DNA from: a virus | Direction: 5' to 3' (one strand) | DNA length: 33,506 bases | IMG/VR virus record: IMGVR_UViG_3300034104_004197 | Coordinates: 1 to 33,506 of that record | Shown: positions 1-5,047 of the stretch, in pieces | Position numbering within the stretch: the first letter of the stretch is position 1 | Layout of the letters: each line of letters begins with the position of its first letter | Notes under the pieces: model-generated | What the model was told of the DNA's origin: nothing | The model's database searches: none | The model's input: only the letters and a program-made list of their open reading frames with translations | Program-made: the position numbers and the translations under genes

Positions 1-101
1 TCCTCAACACGCTCGGCCACCACCCGAAGCAGCCGAGCCACCTCGCGCTCGCCGCATCCAGCGAATGCGTCGTTGTCCGTTTCGATCCTCACCCGCAGCA
101 T
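1..101 (-). CDS. Small early phage protein, 3' end cut off by the window edge
   Basis: The reading frame starts at the ATG whose first base is 101 and stays open to base 1, giving the first 33 residues (MLRVRIETDNDAF, then an E/R-rich helix). The start is fixed by a GGAGGTG Shine-Dalgarno ending four bases upstream of the ATG. The short beta strand ending in ETDNDAF followed by a helix rich in Arg, Val and Leu is a pattern I recall from small uncharacterised proteins of phage early regions; no function is known to me. The upstream gene stops one base before this start, so the two are probably translationally coupled. Confidence 0.7.
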   Translation of the reverse strand, partial: MLRVRIETDNDAFAGCGEREVARLLRVVAERVE

Positions 102-111
102 GTCACACCTC
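99..111 (-). promoter_or_regulatory. Repeated translation-initiation cassette, copy 1
   Basis: Reads GAGGTGTGACATG on the minus strand: Shine-Dalgarno, stop codon TGA of the 103-330 gene, one spacer base, then the ATG of the next gene. The identical 13-mer recurs at 328-340, 595-607 and 1210-1222. Confidence 0.8.
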
Positions 112-330
112 CCCGTTGGTATTGAGTCGGTACACCAGCTCGCCCTTGTCGTTGCGCCCCACCGCATGCCACTCGCCGGTATTCCGGAACCGCAGGACCA
201 GCGGCTCTAGCTCGCCGTACGTTGCCACCCACCGATCCCAGTCGGCCGGCTCCCAGAAAGCCGTGGAGACAGGCGGCACCGGGAACCGCATCTTGCGCGG
301 CTCAATCGGGCCAAGCTGCTCGGATTGCAT
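103..330 (-). CDS. Hypothetical phage protein, 75 aa
   Basis: Starts at the ATG at 330 behind GGAGGTGTGAC and stops with a TGA that lies inside the next gene's initiation cassette. The protein is soluble, with a central Trp-rich stretch (FWEPADWDRWVATYGELEP) and a C-terminal part that looks beta-stranded (GEWHAVGRNDKGELVYRL). There is no membrane segment or Cys motif. I do not recognise the family. Its place in a run of very small co-oriented genes fits an early accessory or host-takeover gene. Confidence 0.75.
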   Translation of the reverse strand: MQSEQLGPIEPRKMRFPVPPVSTAFWEPADWDRWVATYGELEPLVLRFRNTGEWHAVGRNDKGELVYRLNTNGEV

Positions 331-340
331 GTCACACCTC
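328..340 (-). promoter_or_regulatory. Repeated translation-initiation cassette, copy 2
   Basis: Exact GAGGTGTGACATG on the minus strand, extended to GGAGG upstream. Here the upstream gene stops a few bases earlier with TAA (346-348), so the TGA in the motif is not used as its stop. Confidence 0.8.
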
Positions 341-345
341 CACTG

Positions 346-597
346 TTAGTTGGATTCCAGGCTGGCCTGCTGCACCAGCATGGGGTACTTGCGCTCCATG
401 TCTGCCAGGAGCGCCTTGGCCGTTCGTCCCTTGAATCCCATCTGCTGCGCCACCTTCACGGTGGAGAACTTGCCCGACAGACGCATGCCCGACCGGGCCT
501 GCAGCTTGAGGCCGCTATGCACCATCTTGAGCCGATACAAGGCGATGTGTTCGCCCGTGATCGTCACGCTGCCGTACTCGCTCCGTTCAATCGCCAT
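346..597 (-). CDS. Hypothetical phage protein, 83 aa, possible DNA-binding
   Basis: The frame is open further upstream (to about 639), but the ATG at 597 is chosen because it carries the conserved GAGGTGTGAC leader and because an upstream start would overlap the next gene. The N-terminal half looks beta-stranded (SVTITGEHIALYRL). The C-terminal half has two helices with basic residues (VAQQMGFKGRTAKALLADM) that could form a helix-turn-helix-like pair. That DNA-binding idea is an inference from the pattern alone. No family is recognised. Confidence 0.7.
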   Translation of the reverse strand: MAIERSEYGSVTITGEHIALYRLKMVHSGLKLQARSGMRLSGKFSTVKVAQQMGFKGRTAKALLADMERKYPMLVQQASLESN

Positions 598-607
598 GTC
601 ACACCTC
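595..607 (-). promoter_or_regulatory. Repeated translation-initiation cassette, copy 3
   Basis: Exact GAGGTGTGACATG on the minus strand. The TGA stop of the upstream gene (606-608) overlaps the first bases of the Shine-Dalgarno, so termination places the ribosome directly on the next start. Confidence 0.8.
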
Positions 608-1001
608 ACTCGTAATGCCTGGGGCCAGTTGACGCACACCGGCCCGCGAATGGTTCAACGATCACCTCGTATTCGGACGGGCCGTCCGGCTCGGGCAGGT
701 AGTCCGCTTCCAGGCCGCGGGCCTCGCACCAGTCCAGCTCGGCGCTGCATCGCTCGGACCAGAGACGCTTCGCCTCCGCTGTCAGTTCAGCGGCTCGCAG
801 CTGGACCTGGGCGGCAACCTTCTCCGCTAGCTCCAGTGTTGCGAACCGCTGGTGCCGCAGTAGGATGTAGTCCGTGCCGTACCAGCCGCCCTCCTCTGGG
901 CCGCCGTAGTAGCTGTCCTTCCGGTACAGCGACACGCACACGCCGTCCGCATCACTGGCCTCGCGGCACACATCGCTGTATGCCTGGGATATGAAACTCA
1001 T
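606..1001 (-). CDS. Hypothetical phage protein, 131 aa
   Basis: The frame stays open to 1121, but the ATG at 1001 is preferred: it lies behind GGAGGCATGAC, and the upstream extension would lie across the next gene. The protein has an N-terminal beta/turn region with Gly, Tyr and Trp (YYGGPEEGGWYGTDYILL), then a long Ala/Glu/Leu-rich helix (about residues 55-85), then an acidic Pro-rich tail. Three cysteines are scattered and do not form an obvious metal site. Function unknown. It is part of the same minus-strand operon. Confidence 0.7.
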   Translation of the reverse strand: MSFISQAYSDVCREASDADGVCVSLYRKDSYYGGPEEGGWYGTDYILLRHQRFATLELAEKVAAQVQLRAAELTAEAKRLWSERCSAELDWCEARGLEADYLPEPDGPSEYEVIVEPFAGRCASTGPRHYE

Positions 1002-1011
1002 GTCATGCCTC
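999..1011 (-). promoter_or_regulatory. Repeated translation-initiation cassette, diverged copy 4
   Basis: Reads GAGGCATGACATG, differing from the other copies at two bases, and keeps the TGA-C-ATG stop/start junction with the 1003-1212 gene. Confidence 0.7.
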
Positions 1012-1212
1012 CTGCGGCAGTGTGGGGATCGTCCGCTCGGCCAGCACCTTGCCAAGGCCGCGGCCATCCTCCAATCGCTGCACCACATAAAGGACGCTCC
1101 GCTCGCCGTCAGACTGCACATACACCTCCGGGTCCGTGTTGCCCGCGACGACCAACATGGCCCGCAAATCGCTCACACGCATCGGCGTCGGGATCGGAAT
1201 CTCTCGTCGCAT
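1003..1212 (-). CDS. Hypothetical phage protein, 69 aa
   Basis: Starts at the ATG at 1212 within an exact GAGGTGTGACATG and ends with TGA one base before the next ATG. The sequence has an N-terminal 'MRVSDLRAMLVVAGNTDPEVYV' type pattern (helix, then DPEV before a strand) that I recall from small, widely distributed phage and bacterial proteins of unknown function. These often read as 'dL...L...pddaeV.v..dg'. The middle strands (GERSVLYVVQRLED) fit the same small alpha/beta fold. No enzymatic motif is visible. Confidence 0.75.
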   Translation of the reverse strand: MRREIPIPTPMRVSDLRAMLVVAGNTDPEVYVQSDGERSVLYVVQRLEDGRGLGKVLAERTIPTLPQEA

Positions 1213-1222
1213 GTCACACCTC
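1210..1222 (-). promoter_or_regulatory. Repeated translation-initiation cassette, copy 5
   Basis: Exact GAGGTGTGACATG on the minus strand. The TGA is the stop codon of the 1214-2068 gene and GAG GTG are its last two sense codons (Glu-Val), so the ribosome-binding site is encoded inside the upstream gene. Confidence 0.8.
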
Positions 1223-2068
1223 TTGAAGGATGGGCAGGTGCTTGACGGCGGTCATAATCGCCTTGCCACCATGCCCCGGGATGTAAACGTCCACCATTGC
1301 CAGCCCGGCCTTGCGAGTGCCGGCACCGTCGCACAGACGGCACTGCTCGCAGGTCAGGCGCTTGCCGGCCTCTTTCGACGCCGGGCAGAGAATCTCACCC
1401 GCAGCAGGCAGGCCGTCCCGCATGGTGCGGAAGCACCGCCAGCCGAGAGACTTCGCATGCTCCCGCGACCACGGCCCGGTCAGGCCATGAACGCTTGCCA
1501 TGAGGAACTGCCGGTAGCCGGCATAGGCCAGGTTGCTCCACTGGTGGGTGTAGCCCGTCCAGCCCGCTGACAGGCTGGCCAGATGCTGCACCAGTTCCAG
1601 GGGGATCAGCACCGGTTCCCCATAGGTGCCGAACCTGACCTTGCGGCCCCGAATGAACTCGTCATGCAGGGCAGGCACATAGTCCACATAGCGTCCACGC
1701 TTGAACGCATCGTAGACCATCGCCGGGCCCTGCCCGACGTTGACATAGCAGGCACGGTGACGCTTTTTCTTGGCCTTGCGCCGCTTGCGAGCGACTGAAA
1801 GGTCAACGTAGTCGGGCCGTATCTTGACACCCACTAGCCCACGCATGGGGCAATTGTTGCATATCGCAACGTCGCCCCCATTGCGCACCGCCACCACCGG
1901 ATGCACATGCGACCTAATGATATAGGTCTGTAACATCTTGCCGGTCTTACCATTCTTGGACGGCCTGCCCAGTGGCATGATGACCACATAGGGCGAACCA
2001 TCGAACGGCGACTGGCCTCGGTGCAGAATGACACCGAGCGGTCGGGCGGTGCGTGATCTCGCGACCAT
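1214..2068 (-). CDS. Conserved Cys-rich phage protein, 284 aa
   Basis: The ATG at 2068 is chosen because GGAGGTG ends four bases upstream; the GTG inside that Shine-Dalgarno is in frame but unlikely. I recognise the motif order from a family widespread in tailed phages and known to me only as uncharacterised: CNNCPMRG (about 70-76), CYVNVGQGP (107-115), RFGTYGEPVLIP (145-156), TGYTHQW (171-177), and a Cys cluster CPASKEAGKR..TCEQCRLC (228-246). Eight cysteines, mostly in CxxC arrangement, suggest metal or Fe-S binding; this is inference. A basic KRRKAKKKRHR segment sits near 96-105. It is the largest gene of the leftward operon, so an early metabolic or host-control role is plausible. Confidence 0.85.
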   Translation of the reverse strand: MVARSRTARPLGVILHRGQSPFDGSPYVVIMPLGRPSKNGKTGKMLQTYIIRSHVHPVVAVRNGGDVAICNNCPMRGLVGVKIRPDYVDLSVARKRRKAKKKRHRACYVNVGQGPAMVYDAFKRGRYVDYVPALHDEFIRGRKVRFGTYGEPVLIPLELVQHLASLSAGWTGYTHQWSNLAYAGYRQFLMASVHGLTGPWSREHAKSLGWRCFRTMRDGLPAAGEILCPASKEAGKRLTCEQCRLCDGAGTRKAGLAMVDVYIPGHGGKAIMTAVKHLPILQEV

Positions 2069-2185
2069 ACGCACCTCCGTGAAAGAGAACCGACTACCGA
2101 ACGGCAGCCGAATACGGGCAGGCAGCAGACCTGGTCGCGTATGTCCGACCTGGTCTATGTGCCACCTGCCCGTGATCGGGCGTCG

Positions 2186-2395
2186 TTACTTCACCTTCAC
2201 CGGCCGACCATCTTTCATGGTCACCTGGGCGTACCACCTGTGGGGCTGCGGGTAATGCGGACCCTCCACAGTGAACGTCCCGTTGCGGTAATCGCCACCG
2301 CCGAACGGCCCAGGCTGGTACAGCCCGAACACCATCCCCTGCGCGACTGCCTCTTTCAGTTGCTTTTTGGACTGAAAGTTATGGTCACAGTACAT
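2186..2395 (-). CDS. Hypothetical phage protein, 69 aa
   Basis: Starts at the ATG at 2395 behind GGGAGGTTCGC and stops with TAA at 2186-2188. The protein opens with a helix (NFQSKKQLKEAVAQG) followed by beta-rich sequence (VFGLYQPGPFGGG, TFTVEGPHYPQPHRWYAQVT). This helix-then-'V.vfqPG.fg......G...veGPhyP.pHkWYa.v' pattern is one I recall from small phage and bacterial proteins without a known role. A short GC hairpin (GCCCG/CGGGC, 2168-2181) lies just after the stop but lacks a T-tract, so I do not call it a terminator. The 117-base gap to the next gene (2069-2185) holds nothing else I can support. Confidence 0.8.
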   Translation of the reverse strand: MYCDHNFQSKKQLKEAVAQGMVFGLYQPGPFGGGDYRNGTFTVEGPHYPQPHRWYAQVTMKDGRPVKVK

Positions 2396-2460
2396 GCGAA
2401 CCTCCCGTGTCTAGGGAATGAAAACCGTAGCCCCCTCCCGCAGGAGAGGGTTGGCGGTTG

Positions 2461-2580
2461 TCACTCATGCCTGGATGCAAACACCAGCGCCGTCCACAGC
2501 ACATCCCATGTGTCGGTGTTGTAGGGACGCACTCGCAACCTGTAGTTGACATACAGGTCAAACTTTTCGGGATCGACCAT
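2461..2580 (-). CDS. Small hypothetical protein, 39 aa, first gene of the leftward operon
   Basis: This short frame runs from the ATG at 2580 to a TGA at 2461-2463. It is supported by a very strong Shine-Dalgarno (AAAGGAGG, then TTTC before the ATG), the best in this operon, and by its place just ahead of the 2186-2395 gene. The product is rich in aromatic residues, with alternating pattern (FDLYVNYRLRVRPY, then TWDVLWTALVF) suggesting beta strands followed by a short helix. No homologue is recognised. It is the most promoter-proximal leftward gene and sits immediately downstream of a hairpin in the leader. Confidence 0.65.
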   Translation of the reverse strand: MVDPEKFDLYVNYRLRVRPYNTDTWDVLWTALVFASRHE

Positions 2581-2597
2581 GAAACCTCCTTTGACTG

Positions 2598-2611
2598 CCC
2601 GCATACGCGGG
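2598..2611 (-). promoter_or_regulatory. Leader hairpin of the leftward operon
   Basis: A perfect inverted repeat, CCCGC-ATAC-GCGGG, lies about 10 bases ahead of the AAAGGAGG of the first leftward gene. It is mirrored by a similar hairpin ahead of the rightward gene at 2963. It could stabilise the transcript or modulate ribosome access. Confidence 0.5.
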
Positions 2612-2631
2612 AGTTAAATCGTTCCCCCTTG

Positions 2632-2679
2632 CGGGTTGACGGTTCTATATGCGATTGCGGTTGTACAAAAAAATCCGCG
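2632..2679. repeat. 48-bp control-region repeat, copy 1
   Basis: About 48 bases starting CGGGTTGAC and containing TATATGCGATTGCGGT, GTAC and an A-run. Copy 2 lies at 2819-2866 in the same orientation with about three substitutions and a one-base change in the A-run. On the plus strand TTGACG has no -10 at normal spacing. On the minus strand a TATAGA/TATATA box follows a T-run, so it might drive the leftward operon. Promoter, operator or initiator binding are all possible. Confidence 0.6.
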
Positions 2680-2720
2680 ATTTTTTCGCCCGCTGATCGC
2701 ACACAGAACCGTCGCCACCC

Positions 2721-2739
2721 GCCGACAGTTTCGGCTGTC
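2721..2739. promoter_or_regulatory. Two mutually exclusive small hairpins
   Basis: GCCGA (2721-2725) can pair with TCGGC (2731-2735), or GACAG (2724-2728) can pair with CTGTC (2735-2739). The alternatives share bases, so only one can form at a time. No T-tract follows. Confidence 0.35.
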
Positions 2740-2744
2740 TGCTG

Positions 2745-2781
2745 ACCGTTTGTGTTACGGTCCGCACTGGCCGTAAACGGT
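2745..2781. promoter_or_regulatory. Nested inverted repeat in the divergent control region
   Basis: ACCGTTT (2745-2751) pairs with AAACGGT (2775-2781), and inside them ACGG (2757-2760) pairs with CCGT (2771-2774). This dyad lies between the two 48-bp repeats and could be a repressor-binding site or a cruciform. Confidence 0.45.
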
Positions 2782-2818
2782 TGCCGTTGGCGGCGTCCGT
2801 TTGTCTTCCCGATTGCGT

Positions 2819-2866
2819 CGGGTTGACGCTTATATATGCGATTGCGGTCGTACAAAAAATCTGCGG
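2819..2866. repeat. 48-bp control-region repeat, copy 2
   Basis: Second copy of the module described at 2632-2679, with the same core TATATGCGATTGCGGT. It ends about 17 bases upstream of the -35 box of the sigma70-type promoter at 2883. Confidence 0.6.
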
Positions 2867-2882
2867 CGGTCCGATTTTCTTG

Positions 2883-2911
2883 TTGACAGTACAACCGGCA
2901 CCCGATATTAA
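2883..2911 (+). promoter_or_regulatory. Sigma70-type promoter for the 2963 gene
   Basis: TTGACA (2883-2888), a 17-base spacer, and TATTAA (2906-2911): a perfect -35 and a good -10 at ideal spacing, about 50 bases upstream of the start codon of the plus-strand gene at 2963. This is the best housekeeping-type promoter in the window. Confidence 0.8.
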
Positions 2912-2915
2912 TATC
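2904..2915. promoter_or_regulatory. Perfect 12-bp palindrome over the -10 box, possible operator
   Basis: GATATTAATATC covers the -10 element of the promoter at 2883-2911. A dimeric repressor binding here would block RNA polymerase. No repressor is identified. Confidence 0.45.
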
Positions 2916-2919
2916 AGCA

Positions 2920-2934
2920 CCGGGCAGAACCCGG
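2920..2934 (+). promoter_or_regulatory. Leader hairpin of the 2963 gene
   Basis: CCGGG-CAGAA-CCCGG forms a GC-rich five-base-pair stem about 15 bases upstream of the GGAGGAG ribosome-binding site, mirroring the hairpin at 2598-2611 on the other side of the divergent region. Confidence 0.5.
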
Positions 2935-2962
2935 CGGAGAGTAACCAACGGAGGAGAGAGCG

Positions 2963-3652
2963 ATGTTCATTAACTATGCCGGCCGCGAAGTGTGGCTTTC
3001 GGACGATCAGGCGCGCCAAGTGTCGGAGGCGATTGACCGCTACCTTGGCCGGCACGGGGAGATTCCAAACCCGGCCCCTCTTCCAAGGGACCGCCGCGAA
3101 GACATGCGGCAGACGATCCTGGCCGATGCAATGTCGGCAGACTGGTCCGCGTTGTCGCTCACCCACTACGGGAATACGGGCCGCTGGATTTTCCCAGACG
3201 AGGGAACCCCGATGGATTTCCACCTACGCGCGGCCCGCTTCATGGCCGGACGGGCAAGGGTCAGGCGGTGGCACGGGGAAGACGAGGGGGCGGAACTGTC
3301 CACGCTTCGCCCAAGGGCTTCCACCGATTTCAGCGGGGCCGGCATGGGAAGCCGGACCGCGGCACCCGATACCATCGTTTCTGCGATTGAATCGGCGGCG
3401 GGGGGCTTGTGGGCCGTGCCGGACCGATCACTGCGTTCGCGACGGCGGCAGGTCCGAACCCGCCGCAGTCATAGCTATATCATCACGGTGGTCGCGCGGC
3501 ACCCGGACCGAACCTCAATCCAGATTGAACGGGTGACGGTCCACAACTTTCGGACCGCCGGAAGCGTGCCGAACCGGGAGACGGTGAAAAGCCGGAAGCG
3601 ATTGCCAGAGGGGACCACGCCCGCCGAATTGCGGGAAGCGTTGCAAGGGTAA
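2963..3652 (+). CDS. Hypothetical protein, 229 aa, monocistronic, between the two operons
   Basis: Starts at the ATG at 2963 behind GGAGGAG and ends with TAA at 3650-3652. It has its own promoter (2883-2911) and its own strong terminator (3667-3705), the layout of a moron or regulatory gene. The N-terminus (residues 1-30) looks like a beta hairpin plus helix (LSDDQARQVSEAIDRYL). A middle segment contains ADWSALSLTHYG. The C-terminal half is strongly basic (for example RSLRSRRRQVRTRRSHSY) with likely strands (YIITVVARH, SIQIERVTVH). Basicity and position suggest nucleic-acid binding or regulation, but I see no helix-turn-helix or catalytic motif and do not recognise a family. A competing frame over 2781-3536 lacks a ribosome-binding site. 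Confidence 0.75.
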   Translation: MFINYAGREVWLSDDQARQVSEAIDRYLGRHGEIPNPAPLPRDRREDMRQTILADAMSADWSALSLTHYGNTGRWIFPDEGTPMDFHLRAARFMAGRARVRRWHGEDEGAELSTLRPRASTDFSGAGMGSRTAAPDTIVSAIESAAGGLWAVPDRSLRSRRRQVRTRRSHSYIITVVARHPDRTSIQIERVTVHNFRTAGSVPNRETVKSRKRLPEGTTPAELREALQG

Positions 3653-3666
3653 CGCGGCAGACACCC

Positions 3667-3705
3667 GCCCCCGCCGGGAGGCCTAAGCCCGGCGGGGGCT
3701 TTTTT
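3667..3705 (+). terminator. Rho-independent terminator after the 2963 gene
   Basis: A perfect 12-bp stem, GCCCCCGCCGGG (3667-3678) with CCCGGCGGGGGC (3688-3699), a nine-base loop and six T residues (3700-3705), 15 bases after the stop codon. Confidence 0.95.
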
Positions 3706-4142
3706 ATGCGCCAGCGGGGAACTGTACAAGCGCATACCATTCTCGTTTCCCAAGTGTCCAGTGGGCGGGAGTGTTCAAGGGTACAGTAGGCGGAGGGGGC
3801 AATGCACAGTCTCCCGCCGCGCCGCCGGAATCCATGCCGCCGCCTACCTCCCGGCCCGGCCATTTCCCAAGGTAGCCTACCGCGAATGAGCAAACCCAGC
3901 AGGGGCAACGGGTTCCGGCCGATGGGGACGGGCTGGCGACGGCTAGACCCCCTCCCCTTCCCCCCCAGTAAGTCTGCGGAATCATGTCATATCCACCCCT
4001 GGATTTTTTGCCCCCTCCAGGCGTCAGGCGTTTTCCCCTTGACTCCCCTTCTCCGCCCCCTGTCGCCCGCTCCTGTCGCCGTGCGTTGTCCCCGGGCGTT
4101 TGTAGGTTCGCCAGCGTGGACACTGGTTGATAGGGAGGCACT
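3706..4142. other. 437-bp non-coding gap ahead of the structural genes
   Basis: No frame here has a ribosome-binding site or convincing composition. The second half (about 3945-4082) is strongly pyrimidine-rich on the plus strand. Small elements visible: GGTAGCCTACC near 3872-3882, an inverted repeat CCTGGA (3998-4003) with TCCAGG (4016-4021) around a T6 run, and a direct repeat CCTGTCGCC at 4059-4067 and 4072-4080. I find no clear sigma70 promoter; a TTGACT near 4039 has no -10. It should contain the promoter for the rightward structural genes and may hold a packaging or replication element. Confidence 0.5.
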
Positions 4143-4745
4143 ATGGAACAGGTCGATGCAAGCTGGTGGGGCGACAGGGAAGCGTTCCTTGAGGACATCA
4201 AGGGGCGCATTGAGGCCGGGCAGCGCCCTGGTGCGACTCCGCAGCAGAAGGCAGACGCCGTAGAGGCCCGGCGACTGCTCCAAGCCCAGCGCGTCCGCGC
4301 CCAGCGTGGACGTGACCCGTTCGCCCCTCCGCCAGCCCCCCAGCCGCCACAGCCGCCACAGCAGCAGCCCCAGGACGCTCCAGATGAGCCGCAGGCGCCC
4401 TTTCGGCGTCGGCCCCTGGTGATGGACTCCTATGACCCAAGGGCCGGTCTAATGGCCGCCCACGGCCCCGTAGCGTACTCCCAAGGCAAGCACCTCCAGG
4501 GGATGATCGATCAGACGCTCGGTGCCTTCCAGGACGAGCATGATTCTCGGGTCGCCCAGAACCGCGAGCAGCGGCGCATGGAGCATGAGCTGCAGCTGGA
4601 GGCCATGCGTCAGGAAACCATCCTCAAGCAGCTCCAGGCTGCCCAGGAGGAGAAGAAGAAGGACCGTATTCAGCAGGCGTTACTATCCGGCCAGCCTGTT
4701 ACTAAGCGGCGTATCAACGGGCAATGGGTGCATGACGATGTTTGA
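4143..4745 (+). CDS. Proline/glutamine-linker protein with C-terminal coiled coil, 200 aa
   Basis: Starts at the ATG at 4143 behind AGGGAGG, immediately after the non-coding gap, so it is the first gene of the rightward virion operon. Three parts are visible: an N-terminal acidic/basic helical region (1-60), a proline/glutamine-rich linker (about 61-85, with PPAPQPPQPPQQQP), and a long charged helix rich in Gln, Glu, Arg and Lys (about 125-185), likely a coiled coil. A short C-terminal GQWVHDDV ends the protein. There is no enzyme signature. The composition and position suggest a minor virion or assembly protein; this is inferred only. Confidence 0.7.
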   Translation: MEQVDASWWGDREAFLEDIKGRIEAGQRPGATPQQKADAVEARRLLQAQRVRAQRGRDPFAPPPAPQPPQPPQQQPQDAPDEPQAPFRRRPLVMDSYDPRAGLMAAHGPVAYSQGKHLQGMIDQTLGAFQDEHDSRVAQNREQRRMEHELQLEAMRQETILKQLQAAQEEKKKDRIQQALLSGQPVTKRRINGQWVHDDV

Positions 4746-4771
4746 CTTCCTCTTTGACGATGACTGGGACG

Positions 4772-5047
4772 ATGGATACTGAAGGCGACAAGATACGGAA
4801 TCTGTTACCGAATCGTCCCGTCAAGGACGTGCAGGGCGGCAAGAAGTTTGTAGTGCGGGCCAAGGTGGGCGACGAGGAGCGGTTAGTACGCTTCGGGGAC
4901 GCTTCCATGGAGCATTACAAAGAGGGTGGTTCCGACCGGGGGCATGGCGATGAGGGCCGGCGGGCCAACTTTAAGTCCCGCCATAACTGCTCCGAGAAGA
5001 CCGACAAGCTGACGCCCGGCTATTGGTCCTGTAACTGGAGCTGGTAA
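4772..5047 (+). CDS. Small phage protein with RHNC...YWSC motif, about 91 aa
   Basis: The frame opens at 4742; likely starts are the ATG at 4772 or at 4760, and neither has a strong ribosome-binding site, so the start is uncertain. The core (KKFVVRAKVGDEERLVRFGD, then RRANFKSRHNC, then PGYWSCNWSW at the C-terminus) matches a small family I recall from tailed phages, often encoded near capsid and portal genes. It has beta strands followed by a basic helix and two conserved Cys in RHNC and YWSC. A structural or capsid-assembly role is inferred from neighbourhood. The TAA stop overlaps the next ATG by one base (TAATG). Confidence 0.75.
   Translation: MDTEGDKIRNLLPNRPVKDVQGGKKFVVRAKVGDEERLVRFGDASMEHYKEGGSDRGHGDEGRRANFKSRHNCSEKTDKLTPGYWSCNWSW

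Noticed and set aside
2632-2866. The 48-bp repeats as plus-strand sigma70 promoters because of TTGACG
   Set aside because: At 16-19 bases downstream of TTGACG there is no -10-like hexamer in either copy.
2385-2948. Long minus-strand frames across the divergent control region (also 2645-3223)
   Set aside because: They run through repeats, hairpins and the promoter, lack ribosome-binding sites, and conflict with the well-supported small gene at 2461-2580 and the plus-strand gene at 2963.
2781-3536. Plus-strand 251-residue frame overlapping the 2963 gene
   Set aside because: It covers the promoter and leader, has no Shine-Dalgarno, and its composition is that of an out-of-frame reading of the 2963 gene.
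3704-4210. Minus-strand 168-residue frame in the non-coding gap
   Set aside because: It includes the U-tract end of the terminator and the start of the 4143 gene, has low-complexity Gly/Arg content and no usable ribosome-binding site.
4732-4782. A 16-residue acidic ORF (MTMFDFLFDDDWDDGY) overlapping the 4143 and 4772 genes
   Set aside because: Very short, no ribosome-binding site, and it lies entirely across the junction of two better-supported genes; it may at most act in coupling.
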